NCBI RefSeq assembly: GCF_000520555.1
Contig: NZ_KI914877.1
Span: 1-35,206, forward strand
Reading direction: 5' to 3'
From: Arthrobacter sp. Br18
Lineage (GTDB): Bacteria > Actinomycetota > Actinomycetes > Actinomycetales > Micrococcaceae
DNA length: 35,206 nt
Part shown: positions 7,109 through 15,194 of the stretch, piece by piece
Numbering within the stretch: the stretch's first letter is position 1
Layout: each line of letters starts with the position of its first letter
Position numbers and translations under genes: made by a program
The notes under the pieces: generated by a model
Told to the model about the DNA's origin: nothing
What the model saw: only the letters and a program-made list of their open reading frames with translations
Database searches by the model: none

Positions 7109-8194
7109 TCAGCCTCGAAGGTATTGGCGCAGGCCGGGAATGGCGAAGTCGACCTTCCCGTAGCCGGCTGATTCGATCAGGCCCGCTGCTATGAGGCGGT
7201 TCCGGTACTTCGAGACGACATTTGGTTTGGATCCCAGTGCCTGCCCAATCCGGCCGGCGGTCGAGGGGCCGTCCTGCCCGGCCATGGCGTTGAGGAACTC
7301 GCGGTCCTTGTCGGAGATGTCTGACAGCGCGGATTCGACGACGACCAGCGTGTTCCGTCGCTGAGCGGCAGCGATAGCAGTTGCGACGTTGTCCTGGTTC
7401 AGACTCCAGCCTGCCTTGCCGGCTTCCATCCAGAGGTAATAGCCGACGAGTTGGATGAGGAAGGGGTAACCTTCAGTGGTCTGTGCTGCCTCGTTGACCA
7501 GGGTGGGGGAGACCTCGATCCCTCCCTTGCTGAAAAGCTCCTGGTAGGAAACAGTGACCTCGGCGGTGGCCGTCTCGTGGAGGTTTATCCTGTCGGCCCG
7601 GCGGAGGAAGGTTGCTACACCTTCATTGAGCAAATCAGACACCGCCGAGGGCAGGCCGGCAAAAATCAGCCCGATGGGCAACCCGTCACGGATGAAGTGC
7701 TGCACGTCGGAGGCCAACTGGGAGATTTCGGCCCGGTCAACTGCGTGGATCTCGTCGATCGTGATGACCAGGCCTGTACGTCTTGTTTTCAGCACCCGCA
7801 GCAGATCTTCCCCGGTCCGGCGCCAGTCAGGAATCCGCTCCTGGGGAATCTGCGTTGTCAGTCCGAACCCGGCAGCGGAGAAGGCAGTGATTTTCCGCGC
7901 CGGCGGTCCGTCACCGAGTTCGTCAGTCAGGCGGAGCATGTCGTCGCCAATACGGGCCAGGAACCCCGGATTGGCCGTCCGCGAGATTACGGCCCAGCCC
8001 TGGTCCCTCGCGATGTCCTCAGCAGCGCTCAGCATGACCGTCTTGCCGATTCCTCTGGCCCCGGTGATGATGGTGAGAAGCCCAGGAGCGCCGGAGCCCT
8101 GACGGAGTCCGTATTCGAATTCATCCAGTAAACCGGCCCGCCCAATCAGGTCCGGTGGTGTGGCTCCGGCTGTGGGCTTGAACGGATTTTGCAC
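7109..8194 (-). CDS. AAA ATPase with C-terminal winged-helix-like region
   Basis: A 361-residue stand-alone ATPase of the AAA_16/ORC-like kind. The Walker A is GARGIGKT, preceded by IIT; the Walker B is LVITIDEIHAV. Then follow a sensor-like strand LIFAGLPSAV and a lid region, and the final 80 residues (SALSDISDKDREFLNAMAG onward) look like a winged helix, including ALGSKPNVVSKYRNRLIAAG. The GTG start at 8194 is chosen because GAGGAG ends 4 bases upstream and the homologous part begins right there; an open frame extends further upstream but reads like noncoding DNA. The function is not known; relatives may act in DNA handling, defence or signalling. It stands next to decayed mobile DNA and has a repeat cluster just upstream. 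Confidence 0.75.
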   Translation of the reverse strand: MQNPFKPTAGATPPDLIGRAGLLDEFEYGLRQGSGAPGLLTIITGARGIGKTVMLSAAEDIARDQGWAVISRTANPGFLARIGDDMLRLTDELGDGPPARKITAFSAAGFGLTTQIPQERIPDWRRTGEDLLRVLKTRRTGLVITIDEIHAVDRAEISQLASDVQHFIRDGLPIGLIFAGLPSAVSDLLNEGVATFLRRADRINLHETATAEVTVSYQELFSKGGIEVSPTLVNEAAQTTEGYPFLIQLVGYYLWMEAGKAGWSLNQDNVATAIAAAQRRNTLVVVESALSDISDKDREFLNAMAGQDGPSTAGRIGQALGSKPNVVSKYRNRLIAAGLIESAGYGKVDFAIPGLRQYLRG

Positions 8195-8482
8195 GAAGCT
8201 CCTCGGGCCTGGGTGAAACCGGGTGAAACTGGTGAGTTTGGTGAAACTCCCAAGCAGACTACCAGATGCAGTACCGGTGCTCGCGGCGAGGGGCTGGAGC
8301 GGATGATGTTGCACCTGATGAGGTTTGCCGGGGCTGTATTGGCGGGGAGTGTGCCCCGAAGACCGCTCCTGGCACCCCTGCGTATCGAGTGTGTGCAAAT
8401 TGCTGGTGAGAAGACCAAGATGGATCGTTGCAGGTTGATCTCGGGCGGGCCTCCGAAGTGAAGTACCGATTAGTCTCCCAAC
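8195..8482 (-). promoter_or_regulatory. Intergenic region with operator-like repeats before the AAA ATPase gene
   Basis: No gene seen. Three copies of GGTGAAAC occur in a row (within 8212-8247), the first two as tandem GGGTGAAAC units 10 bases apart. The third copy sits in a perfect inverted repeat, GAGTTT-GGTG-AAACTC (8234-8249). The cluster lies 18-55 bases before the GTG start of the ATPase, where a repressor or activator would bind. Autoregulation by the ATPase's own C-terminal domain is possible but unproven. Confidence 0.45.
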
Positions 8483-9041
8483 ATGAAGCCTCGCGGCATA
8501 CTCCTGATGGCCACGGTCATGCTTGTTGCAGCGTTGGCCGCTGTCACTCTTCTCAGGCACTTGCCTCGGGCGTGTCCAGCGGTCGGTTAAGCGTATGTGG
8601 GAGACATTGAGCTGTTTTTTTCATCGCCACCGGAGACGGTGGAGGCCTGCTTGGGGGAGGGATGCACCCTTGAGTTGGTGGCGCGGAACTCGGAGGGAAA
8701 GTGGTTGGTGCCGCAGTCCGCGCCGTACCTGAACCAGCCCGTTATTGTCTCCTCGATTCGTGTGAAAGCCGTAGTAGCTTCCGGTGGCCAAGCGACTTAT
8801 GACTATCCAATAGAAACTGGGTCAACAGGGGAATACCCGTACCGGTTTGGAGTGCGGCGGCCCCTTCGTGTTCAAGCCGGCGCAAGTGGCCTTTTAGTTG
8901 AAATCATCGAACTCGCCGCGCAACCCTGGTGTAACCGTCAGATTCGTCGGAACCCCAGCTCTACCCATCCGAGAAGCCAATTTCTCCTGCATTGGATACC
9001 GGATGTTTCCGGCGCAGCGGGCGACCATTGTGTTGAAGTAG
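8483..9041 (+). pseudogene. Broken gene for a membrane-anchored or secreted hypothetical protein
   Basis: The ATG at 8483 opens a frame with an N-terminal hydrophobic anchor, ILLMATVMLVAALAAVTLL, which meets TAA at 8588-8590. The same frame then continues with a protein-like sequence, YVGDIELFFSSPPETVEACL, for about 85 codons. Near 8850 the sense moves to another frame (CGGPFVFKPAQVA), which has a TAG at 8895-8897 and then reads on as NPGVTVRFVGTPALPIREAN to a final stop at 9041. Two stops and one frameshift in a single otherwise continuous coding signal indicate a pseudogene. The original function is not recognisable; the architecture is that of a small exported protein. Confidence 0.6.
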
Positions 9042-9424
9042 CCCTGAACATCTAGGCCGCCGTCTGCCGCGTAGGTCTATGCCGAGGGTGCGGAGCCTGT
9101 CCATGATGGTGTTGGGGTTAAAATATTGGCCTGCGCGGGTTCCAGGGAGGAGCCACGGGATTTCCGGTCATGGTGCTGTTCGGAGGATGGGCGGTTCCGG
9201 AGGTGCTGGCTGAGGAGTTCCGCGAATTGTTACGGAAACTCATTCACATCGCCCACGAACCTGCGAACCTGCGGGATGCGCTGGTAAGTGGTGTCGAACT
9301 TCAGGTTGCGAGACAGCTGCTGGTTACGCCATCCATCGAGCATCCCGTCGAAGGTCTGCTGTTCGGGATGAAGTAGCTGGACGGAGCCCGGAAGGTGCAC
9401 CCGTCCGGATCCGTCGACTGCCAT
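9042..9424 (-). pseudogene. Relic of a phage-type integrase gene (N- and C-terminal ends only)
   Basis: The minus strand has an ATG at 9424 with GGGAGG four bases upstream. The 65 codons that follow contain LHPEQQTFDGMLDGWRNQQL and RRFVGDVNEFP, which look like the start of actinobacterial tyrosine-type integrases, and then hit TAA at 9230. Further on, in another frame (about 9140-9050), NPNTIMDRLRTLGIDLRG resembles the C-terminal part of the same integrases. The catalytic middle is missing, so a large internal deletion is inferred. Assignment is by recognition and should be confirmed by alignment. Confidence 0.5.
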
Positions 9425-10041
9425 TCTGCCTCCCAAACGTGCTCCGGAATCTGAATCATTGTTTCATTGCATGCATCATCTCAGTGAACCAGCAGATCGA
9501 AGGCATGTTTTCTGCCCCTGGGCGTGCAATCCCGGCCCGCCCATCATGGCTGAGAACATGGAATGGAGTCGGGTAGATCCTCTGGACGCCGCAGTGCAAG
9601 GGGCCTCGAACGAATGACGTGGAGTTCCGCGGAAGAGGGCCTGAATGATTCATATAGCGGGATATGCAGAGTACTACCTGACATAATGTAGATTATCGGC
9701 GATTTGATCGGTGTCCGAGAGGAGGCGGTGGAAGCCTTGGCGATGATCTCCCAAAGCTCCTTTATTCAGACCGTCATGAGGTCGCCTCGCCCGTTCCGAA
9801 GTTTCATGCGCCTGGGCCGGCTGGCCTTCGTGCTCGGCTTCGGGAGGTGAGATTTTCCGGATCTGAACGGTGGTGTCAACGACAAATGATGGTGAACATG
9901 GAATACAACGACGGAACCGAGGATATTCGGCGCCTGGCACCCGCACTTGGAGCGCCCGCCCAGGATTCCCCACCTGGGACGGTCGGTCAGATTGACATAA
10001 CTAGCGCCCGGGTGAGGGATCATTCTGCTTACCATGTGATC
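9425..10041. other. Stretch without a supported gene; AT-rich palindrome inside
   Basis: No open frame here shows a family signature, a good ribosome site or consistent codon use. It is probably decayed mobile DNA continuing from the integrase relic. It holds an AT-rich inverted repeat, ATAAT-GTAG-ATTAT (9683-9696), which stands out in this GC-rich sequence. A TTGACA at 9991-9996 and GAGGGA at 10014-10019 lie before the deformylase gene and may serve it, although no good -10 box was found. Confidence 0.4.
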
Positions 10042-10686
10042 ATGTCTCACCCCCCGCTCCCGCCCGTGACCGCAGCCGACCTCCGATCGATCGTCGACGC
10101 CGTTCTGTCCCACGAGGTGCCACCGATCGTCCGCGCTGGGCATCCGGTCCTCCGGACCCCGGCCCTTCCCTTCGCCGGGCAGCTCGACGACGCCGTTCTG
10201 GGCCTACTCCTCACCACCATGCGCCGTGTCATGCATGCAGCGCCCGGCGTCGGCCTGGCGGCGCCGCAGATCGGCATTCCGCTGCGCATCGCGGTGTTGG
10301 AGGACAAGGGAGTGGGGGACGACGACGTCGCCGCTCTCCGCGCACGCACTCCCCTGCCGTTCCTGGCCATCATCAATCCGCGCTATGCGGCCGGCGGCAC
10401 CGCAACGGCGGCCTTCTATGAGGGCTGCCTTTCGGTGCCCGGCTACCAGGCCGTGGTCGAGCGGCACAGCGAGGTCGATCTCACCTACACGCGTTCGGAC
10501 GGCCGATCGGTGACGAAGCGGTTCTCGGGCTGGCCCGCGCGCATCGTCCAGCACGAAACCGACCATCTGGACGGCATCCTCTACCTGGACAAAGCAATGT
10601 CGCGTTCCCTGGCCGACAACAGCGAACATGCGCGACGGTGGGCGCAACCGGGCATCGACGCTGCCCGGCTGGCCCTCGGCTTCTAG
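10042..10686 (+). CDS. def: Peptide deformylase
   Basis: A 214-residue metalloenzyme that removes the formyl group from the N-terminal methionine of new proteins. All three family motifs are present: GVGLAAPQIG (residues 69-78), EGCLS (127-131) with the metal ligand Cys129, and HETDH (171-175) with two metal-binding histidines and the catalytic glutamate. There is an acidic insertion, KGVGDDDVAALR, between motifs 1 and 2, and the N-terminal extension is longer than in E. coli, as is usual in actinobacteria. The start is uncertain: ATG at 10042 has no close ribosome site, and an in-frame GTG lies at 10036. It converges on the S9 peptidase gene with a gap of only 22 bases. Confidence 0.93.
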   Translation: MSHPPLPPVTAADLRSIVDAVLSHEVPPIVRAGHPVLRTPALPFAGQLDDAVLGLLLTTMRRVMHAAPGVGLAAPQIGIPLRIAVLEDKGVGDDDVAALRARTPLPFLAIINPRYAAGGTATAAFYEGCLSVPGYQAVVERHSEVDLTYTRSDGRSVTKRFSGWPARIVQHETDHLDGILYLDKAMSRSLADNSEHARRWAQPGIDAARLALGF

Positions 10687-10708
10687 CGCCGCGACTGCAG
10701 GTTGCTCG

Positions 10709-12817
10709 TCAGGCCGGTGTGCCACCGTCGGAGGCGCCGTCGGAATTACCGAGGTCGAACGGCGGTCCAGGTGTGTTGACCCTGCTGGGCAGCCAGTCGG
10801 CCCACCAGCGAAGGATGTGCTCAAAGCGCTGACGACGGTGCCACGGCGAGCCGGAGCGCGACAACTCATGTGTTTCCCCTGGAAAAATCAGCAGTTCCGT
10901 CGGCACCCCCTGTTTCCTGAGAGCCGTGTAGTAGCGTTGCGCCTGTTCGATGGGGCACCGGAGGTCCTCCTCCGAGTGGATCACCAGGGCGGGTGTCCGC
11001 ACACTCCCGATCCGGGCGAAGGGGTTCTGCGCCTCCACCCGCTCGGGGTCGGTTCCCGTGTACTCCTCGGAGAAGAACCAGCCGATGTCGGACGAGCCCA
11101 CGAAGGACGGCGGATCCAGGTACCCGCGTTCGACGATCGCTGCCTTGAACCGATGATCCTGCGCGATCGCCCACGCTGTCAGATACCCTCCATAGGAGCC
11201 GCCCTGGATGCCGAGCCGCTCGCTGTCCATGGAGGAGTATTTTCCGAGCGCGCCCTCGAGGAATGCCAGCACGTCCTGGAGGTCGACGGTACCCAGCGCC
11301 TCCTTCACGGCCCGCCCGTGGGCCTGCCCGTACCCCGCGGATCCGCGGGGATTGCACAGCAGGACGGCGTAGCCGGCCCGCGCATAGACCTGCGCCTCAT
11401 CGAAGTATCCCCAGCCGTACTGGGCGTACGGACCCCCGTGGATGGTCAGGAGGACAGGGTGCGGGCCCTTCCCCTCCGGAAGGACGACCCAGCCGTGGAC
11501 GCCGCTACCGTCCGGTGCGGTGAAGGTCTCCTCCACAGGCGCGAACACCGGCGCCGAATCCCGCAGCGGTGCGGAAAAGTCGGTCAGGGTGACCAGCGCA
11601 CGGTGATGCACCAGCCCGATGTCGCCCATCGTGATCGCATCGGTGTAGGAGGCGATGACGATACCCGCAGCGGAGGCGGCGCCCGTCACCATCAGCGGAC
11701 CTTCGGCCAGCAGGTCGTGGCGGCCGTCCGGAAACACCTCAAGGAGCTCGACGGAGCCCCTCACCTGGTTGAGCACCAGGACCGAGGAGTCGGAATGGCG
11801 TACGACGCCGGCCTCCGAAGACGCTCCCAGGTCGATGCTCTCCGGGTCGGTGAGCCGCCGGACGGCGGCGGGATCGGCGGTGGGCGCAACATAGAGAGCA
11901 GTGTTGCGCGCCACGAAGTCGAGTCCCGAGGAGGAGACATCCGTTGCGAGGTAGTACAGCCAGGCACCATCCCGGCTGTGCCGGGCCGGGCCGCAGCTGA
12001 GCCGCGATTCCCCGAGATTGGACAGTTTCCGCCGGTCCGTGCCGTCCAGCGCGATCGAGTAGACGTCGGTCAGGAGGGTGGTGTCGGCCTCAGGCGCGAG
12101 ACCAGCGGTGAACAGCACCCGTCGGCCGTCGGCCGTGAAAGCGGGCATGGAATGGTCGGCGTCGGCAGACGTCAGTTGGTGTGCGTGGGGAACGGCGCCG
12201 TCGGCGCCGGGTTCTCCGGTACGGTCCGCGGCCTCCCCGGCCTGGTCCCGAGCCGCCTTGACGCGGCCCACAGGTTCGACGAACGGCTCGGAGTCGAGAT
12301 CCGGCACATCGACGAGGAAGAGCTGCAAGCGCTTGTCCTCGGTGTAGCCGAGCCCGTTCATCCGGTATTTATTGGTCGTCACGAGGCGGGGATCCTCAAG
12401 GCTGCCGGTCACGCCGTCCACCGTGCCGTACCGCCCCTCCTCGGGAACGCGCGCCTCGAACACGATGCGGCGGGAATCCGGGGAGAAATCGAAACTTCCC
12501 ACGCCGAGCGGCCGATCGGTGAGGGCTATCGGTTCTCCTCCGGCGCCGGCCATGACGTGGAGCTGCGGTTTGCCTCCGGGCACGGCGCGCAGGAAGGCGA
12601 TCATCGTGCCGTCCGGCGAGTACGCGGGGGCGGTGTCCCGGAACCCGCGGGTAATCCTGCGTCGCCGTGAATCAGCAAGGCTGACCTCCCAGAGCTGGCC
12701 GACGTACGCGTCGGCGTCGAAGTCCGGTCGTACCACTGAGACAACGGCCTTCGCCCCCTCTGGATGGAGGGAAGGAGTGCCGACGGAGGACAGGAGATTC
12801 AACTGATCAGGATTCAC
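10709..12817 (-). CDS. S9-family peptidase (prolyl oligopeptidase / acylaminoacyl-peptidase type)
   Basis: A 702-residue serine peptidase. The first part, roughly residues 1-430, has WD/TolB-like repeats such as DTAPAYSPDGTMIAFLR and SFDFSPDSRRIVFEAR, forming a beta-propeller that gates access. The C-terminal alpha/beta hydrolase domain has HGGPYAQYG, the nucleophile Ser541 in GGSYGGYLTAW, Asp618 in HSEEDLRCP and His650 in GETHELSRSG. The enzyme should cleave short peptides in the cytoplasm; no signal peptide is seen. It starts with GTG at 12817, with a weak ribosome site, and is divergent from rlmA over a 101-base gap that must hold both promoters. Confidence 0.9.
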   Translation of the reverse strand: MNPDQLNLLSSVGTPSLHPEGAKAVVSVVRPDFDADAYVGQLWEVSLADSRRRRITRGFRDTAPAYSPDGTMIAFLRAVPGGKPQLHVMAGAGGEPIALTDRPLGVGSFDFSPDSRRIVFEARVPEEGRYGTVDGVTGSLEDPRLVTTNKYRMNGLGYTEDKRLQLFLVDVPDLDSEPFVEPVGRVKAARDQAGEAADRTGEPGADGAVPHAHQLTSADADHSMPAFTADGRRVLFTAGLAPEADTTLLTDVYSIALDGTDRRKLSNLGESRLSCGPARHSRDGAWLYYLATDVSSSGLDFVARNTALYVAPTADPAAVRRLTDPESIDLGASSEAGVVRHSDSSVLVLNQVRGSVELLEVFPDGRHDLLAEGPLMVTGAASAAGIVIASYTDAITMGDIGLVHHRALVTLTDFSAPLRDSAPVFAPVEETFTAPDGSGVHGWVVLPEGKGPHPVLLTIHGGPYAQYGWGYFDEAQVYARAGYAVLLCNPRGSAGYGQAHGRAVKEALGTVDLQDVLAFLEGALGKYSSMDSERLGIQGGSYGGYLTAWAIAQDHRFKAAIVERGYLDPPSFVGSSDIGWFFSEEYTGTDPERVEAQNPFARIGSVRTPALVIHSEEDLRCPIEQAQRYYTALRKQGVPTELLIFPGETHELSRSGSPWHRRQRFEHILRWWADWLPSRVNTPGPPFDLGNSDGASDGGTPA

Positions 12818-12918
12818 CCTTCGAGACTAGACTGCGGCTCTTCCAGCGGCAACGCCGGGGAAGCGCCGGCAACGCCGCTGCAGGCAGCAGTGCCCCGTGG
12901 CGCGAATAGGATGTGAAC

Positions 12919-13770
12919 ATGCGCCTTTCGCCCCGGGAGATTCTCCTATGCCCTGTGTGCGGAGCTGCCGTGGACCACCGCCCGGACTCGCTCATCTGTT
13001 CAGGAGGCCACCGCTTCGACGCTGCACGGCAGGGCTACTTCAACCTCCTCACCGGCCGCGGCACCCGGTTCGAAGCTGATAGCGCGGGCATGGTCGAGGC
13101 GAGGGAGGAGTTTCTGGCAGCCGGATACTACGGTCCGCTGCGCGATGCACTTGCAGCAGCAGCGGTCAGGCTCGCGCCTCAGAGCCGCACTGTCGTCGAT
13201 GCCGGAGCAGGCACCGGTTACTACCTCCGTGCTGTTGCCGATTGCTTTCCCGATGCCTTTCCGGTGGCATTGGACATCTCCAAATTCGCGCTGAGGCGGG
13301 CGGCACGACGGCTTCCGGAGGGAGTGAGTCTGGTGTGGGACGTGTGGAAACCCCTGCCACTGCAGGACCGGTCCGTGGATGTTCTGCTCAACGTCTTCGC
13401 ACCCAGGAACCCTGCAGAATTCGCCAGGGTGCTGAAACCCGACGGACTTCTGCTGGTGGTGACCCCCCAACCCGGGCATCTTGCCGAGTTGAGGAAACAG
13501 GCCGTGCTTCTGCAGGTTCCGGGCGGCAAGGACGATGACGTGAAGCGTTCACTGGCCGCTTCGCTCACGGAAGTCGAGCGGACCCGCCTTGAGTACGCCG
13601 TGGACCTCCCCCCCGCCGCAGTGAAACGTGCCATCCTGATGGGCCCTGCCGCCCGGCACTACGATCCCGGGCAGCTCGACGCGGTGGTGGAGCGTCTTGA
13701 CGGTCATCAGCGGGTAAGCGCCGCGTTCACGGTGCAGGCGTTTGTTCGCGCGTCACCGGTGCACGCCTGA
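12919..13770 (+). CDS. 23S rRNA (guanine-N1)-methyltransferase, RlmA family
   Basis: A 283-residue SAM-dependent methyltransferase. The N-terminus has a zinc finger, CPVCGAAV and then CSGGHRFDAARQGYFNLL, which is diagnostic for RlmA-type enzymes. The SAM motif is VVDAGAGTGYYLRAVAD, followed by ALDISKFALRRAARR and the loop NVFAPRNPAEFARVL. The family methylates N1 of G745 or G748 in 23S rRNA helix 35, and in producers the G748 version (TlrB) gives tylosin resistance; which base is modified here cannot be told. The ATG at 12919 has AGGA 7 bases upstream; an in-frame GTG lies at 12913. Confidence 0.88.
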   Translation: MRLSPREILLCPVCGAAVDHRPDSLICSGGHRFDAARQGYFNLLTGRGTRFEADSAGMVEAREEFLAAGYYGPLRDALAAAAVRLAPQSRTVVDAGAGTGYYLRAVADCFPDAFPVALDISKFALRRAARRLPEGVSLVWDVWKPLPLQDRSVDVLLNVFAPRNPAEFARVLKPDGLLLVVTPQPGHLAELRKQAVLLQVPGGKDDDVKRSLAASLTEVERTRLEYAVDLPPAAVKRAILMGPAARHYDPGQLDAVVERLDGHQRVSAAFTVQAFVRASPVHA

Positions 13771-13838
13771 TCAGCGGTACGTCTTCCTCCTGATGCATCG
13801 CGTATGATTGGATATTTGCCGGGAGCGAGCCACCCGGT

Positions 13839-13866
13839 GGGAACATTGCCGCCGACCGCGGTGTTG
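13839..13866 (+). promoter_or_regulatory. Sigma-R/SigH-type promoter of rbpA
   Basis: GGGAAC (13839-13844) is followed after exactly 18 bases by GTTG (13863-13866). This matches the thiol-stress ECF sigma promoter consensus GGGAAT/C-N18-GTT(G). Streptomyces rbpA is a known sigma-R target, so the match is expected by biology as well as by sequence. Transcription would start near 13872 and leave a leader of about 105 bases. Confidence 0.7.
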
Positions 13867-13976
13867 TAAGGAGTGCAGCTTCGACCGGAATGCACCGCCG
13901 TGAGGCAGGTGGATCCGCAGGGGTCAGCACGGCAGCGCCGGTCCGGCCGTACGCCACTCACGGAGTAGGAGAAAAC

Positions 13977-14324
13977 ATGAGCGATCGCAGCCTTCGCGGT
14001 ATGCGCCTTGGGGCGCAGAGCATGGAAACAGAATCGGGTGTCGAGCCGGCACCCCGGCAGCGCGTCGAGTACCGCTGCGACGATGGCGAGCGGGTCTTCG
14101 TCACCTTCTCCTCGGAGGCGGAGATTCCGGCCGTGTGGGTATCGAAGACGGGCAAGGAGGCTCTTCTTGTCAACGGAGAAAAGCCGGACACCTCGAACGA
14201 CAAGCCGGTACGGACCCACTGGGACATGCTCCTCGAGCGCAGGTCGGTCGAGGAACTCGAGCAGATTCTCCAGGATCGCCTGACGATCCTCCGGGAACGC
14301 CGCGGCGAGAAGCAGTCAGTCTAG
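13977..14324 (+). CDS. rbpA: RNA polymerase-binding protein RbpA
   Basis: A 115-residue actinobacterial RNA polymerase factor that binds the primary sigma subunit and stabilises the open promoter complex. The sequence shows the conserved start MSDRSLRGMRLGAQSMETE, the central fold from RVEYRCDDGERVFVTFSSEA, and the C-terminal sigma-interaction helix THWDMLLERRSVEELEQIL. The zinc-type cysteines of some homologues are reduced to one (YRCDDG), as in mycobacterial forms. The ATG has AGGAG 5 bases upstream. Regulation by a sigma-R-like promoter fits a role in oxidative stress recovery, and a strong terminator follows. It is monocistronic. Confidence 0.96.
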   Translation: MSDRSLRGMRLGAQSMETESGVEPAPRQRVEYRCDDGERVFVTFSSEAEIPAVWVSKTGKEALLVNGEKPDTSNDKPVRTHWDMLLERRSVEELEQILQDRLTILRERRGEKQSV

Positions 14325-14351
14325 AATTACCGCCGCCTCCGGAGGCGGGTG

Positions 14352-14393
14352 AGCCGGTGTCCGCCCGCAAGTGCGGACACCGGCTTTCTTTCT
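14352..14393 (+). terminator. Rho-independent terminator after rbpA
   Basis: AGCCGGTGTCCGC (14352-14364) pairs perfectly with GCGGACACCGGCT (14373-14385) across an 8-base loop and is followed by TTCTTTCT. A second GC palindrome, CCGCCTCC-GGAGGCGG (14333-14348), lies just before. This is the clearest terminator in the window, and it also faces the convergent mannosyltransferase gene. Confidence 0.9.
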
Positions 14394-14450
14394 GGGGTCG
14401 ACCGGCGTCGTGCCTACCGCGGTGACTGGACACCTGGTGGATGTCCCTCG

Positions 14451-15194
14451 TCAGGGTCGACGACGGCTACGCAGGACCTCCGACAGTTTCGCTGCGCGCG
14501 CTGCGAGCCCCCACTTCGTCACATTTCCGATAGCCTCCACCACGATGTTCCCGCTCATCTTGGAGTCGCCGAGCTCACGCTCCACGAAGGTGATCGGGAC
14601 TTCGGTGATCGTCAGGCCCAGCCGCGCCACCCGGAACGTCATATCCACCTGGAATCCGTAGCCCACGGAAGCCACCTGCGTCAGGTCGAGGGACTCGAGC
14701 GTGCCCCTCCGGAACGCCCGAAAGCCCGCGGTGATGTCGTGGACCGGCAAGCCGAGCATGAGCCGCGAGTAGGTGCTGCCGGCACGGGAAAGCAGTTTCC
14801 GGTGAACGGGCCAGTTCACGACACTTCCGCCGGGAATCCAGCGCGAGCCGATGACGAGATCAGCACCGTCAACTGCCTCGAGGAGAGCCGGGAGCTGCTC
14901 CGGCCGGTGTGACCCGTCCGCGTCCATTTCCACGAGCACGTCATAATCGCGGTCGAGCCCCCACCGGAACCCCGCGATGTAGGCAGCACCCAACCCTGCC
15001 TTGCCGGTGCGGTGGAGGACGAAGACCTGTGGATCACGTGCCGCGGCGCTGTCGGCGAAGGCCCCCGTTCCATCGGGACTGTTGTCATCCACAATCAGCA
15101 CATCCGATTCGGGAACCGCCTTGCGCAGCCGTGCAAGGGTCAGCGGCAGGGACTCGATCTCATTGAAGGTCGGAATGATGGTGACAACACGCAC
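14451..15194 (-). CDS. Polyprenol monophosphomannose synthase (GT2 family)
   Basis: A 247-residue GT-A glycosyltransferase that moves mannose from GDP-mannose to polyprenyl phosphate, giving the donor for lipomannan synthesis and protein O-mannosylation. It begins [18 protein letters not shown], with the nucleotide aspartates in [13 protein letters not shown] and the metal motif in [21 protein letters not shown] and the C-terminal [16 protein letters not shown] are typical of DPM1/Ppm1 catalytic domains. It has no C-terminal membrane domain and no acyltransferase fusion, unlike the mycobacterial two-domain protein, so it resembles the stand-alone catalytic subunit. The start is GTG at 15194 with GGAAAGG about 10 bases upstream. 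Confidence 0.9.
   Translation of the reverse strand: MRVVTIIPTFNEIESLPLTLARLRKAVPESDVLIVDDNSPDGTGAFADSAAARDPQVFVLHRTGKAGLGAAYIAGFRWGLDRDYDVLVEMDADGSHRPEQLPALLEAVDGADLVIGSRWIPGGSVVNWPVHRKLLSRAGSTYSRLMLGLPVHDITAGFRAFRRGTLESLDLTQVASVGYGFQVDMTFRVARLGLTITEVPITFVERELGDSKMSGNIVVEAIGNVTKWGLAARAAKLSEVLRSRRRP

Noticed and set aside
9674-9973. Minus-strand frame of 99 codons in the decayed region
   Set aside because: No ribosome site, no family signature and mixed codon use; it may be relic DNA but cannot be called a gene.
10628-12670. 680-codon plus-strand frame opposite the S9 peptidase
   Set aside because: Antisense shadow; the minus strand encodes a full serine peptidase with its catalytic triad.
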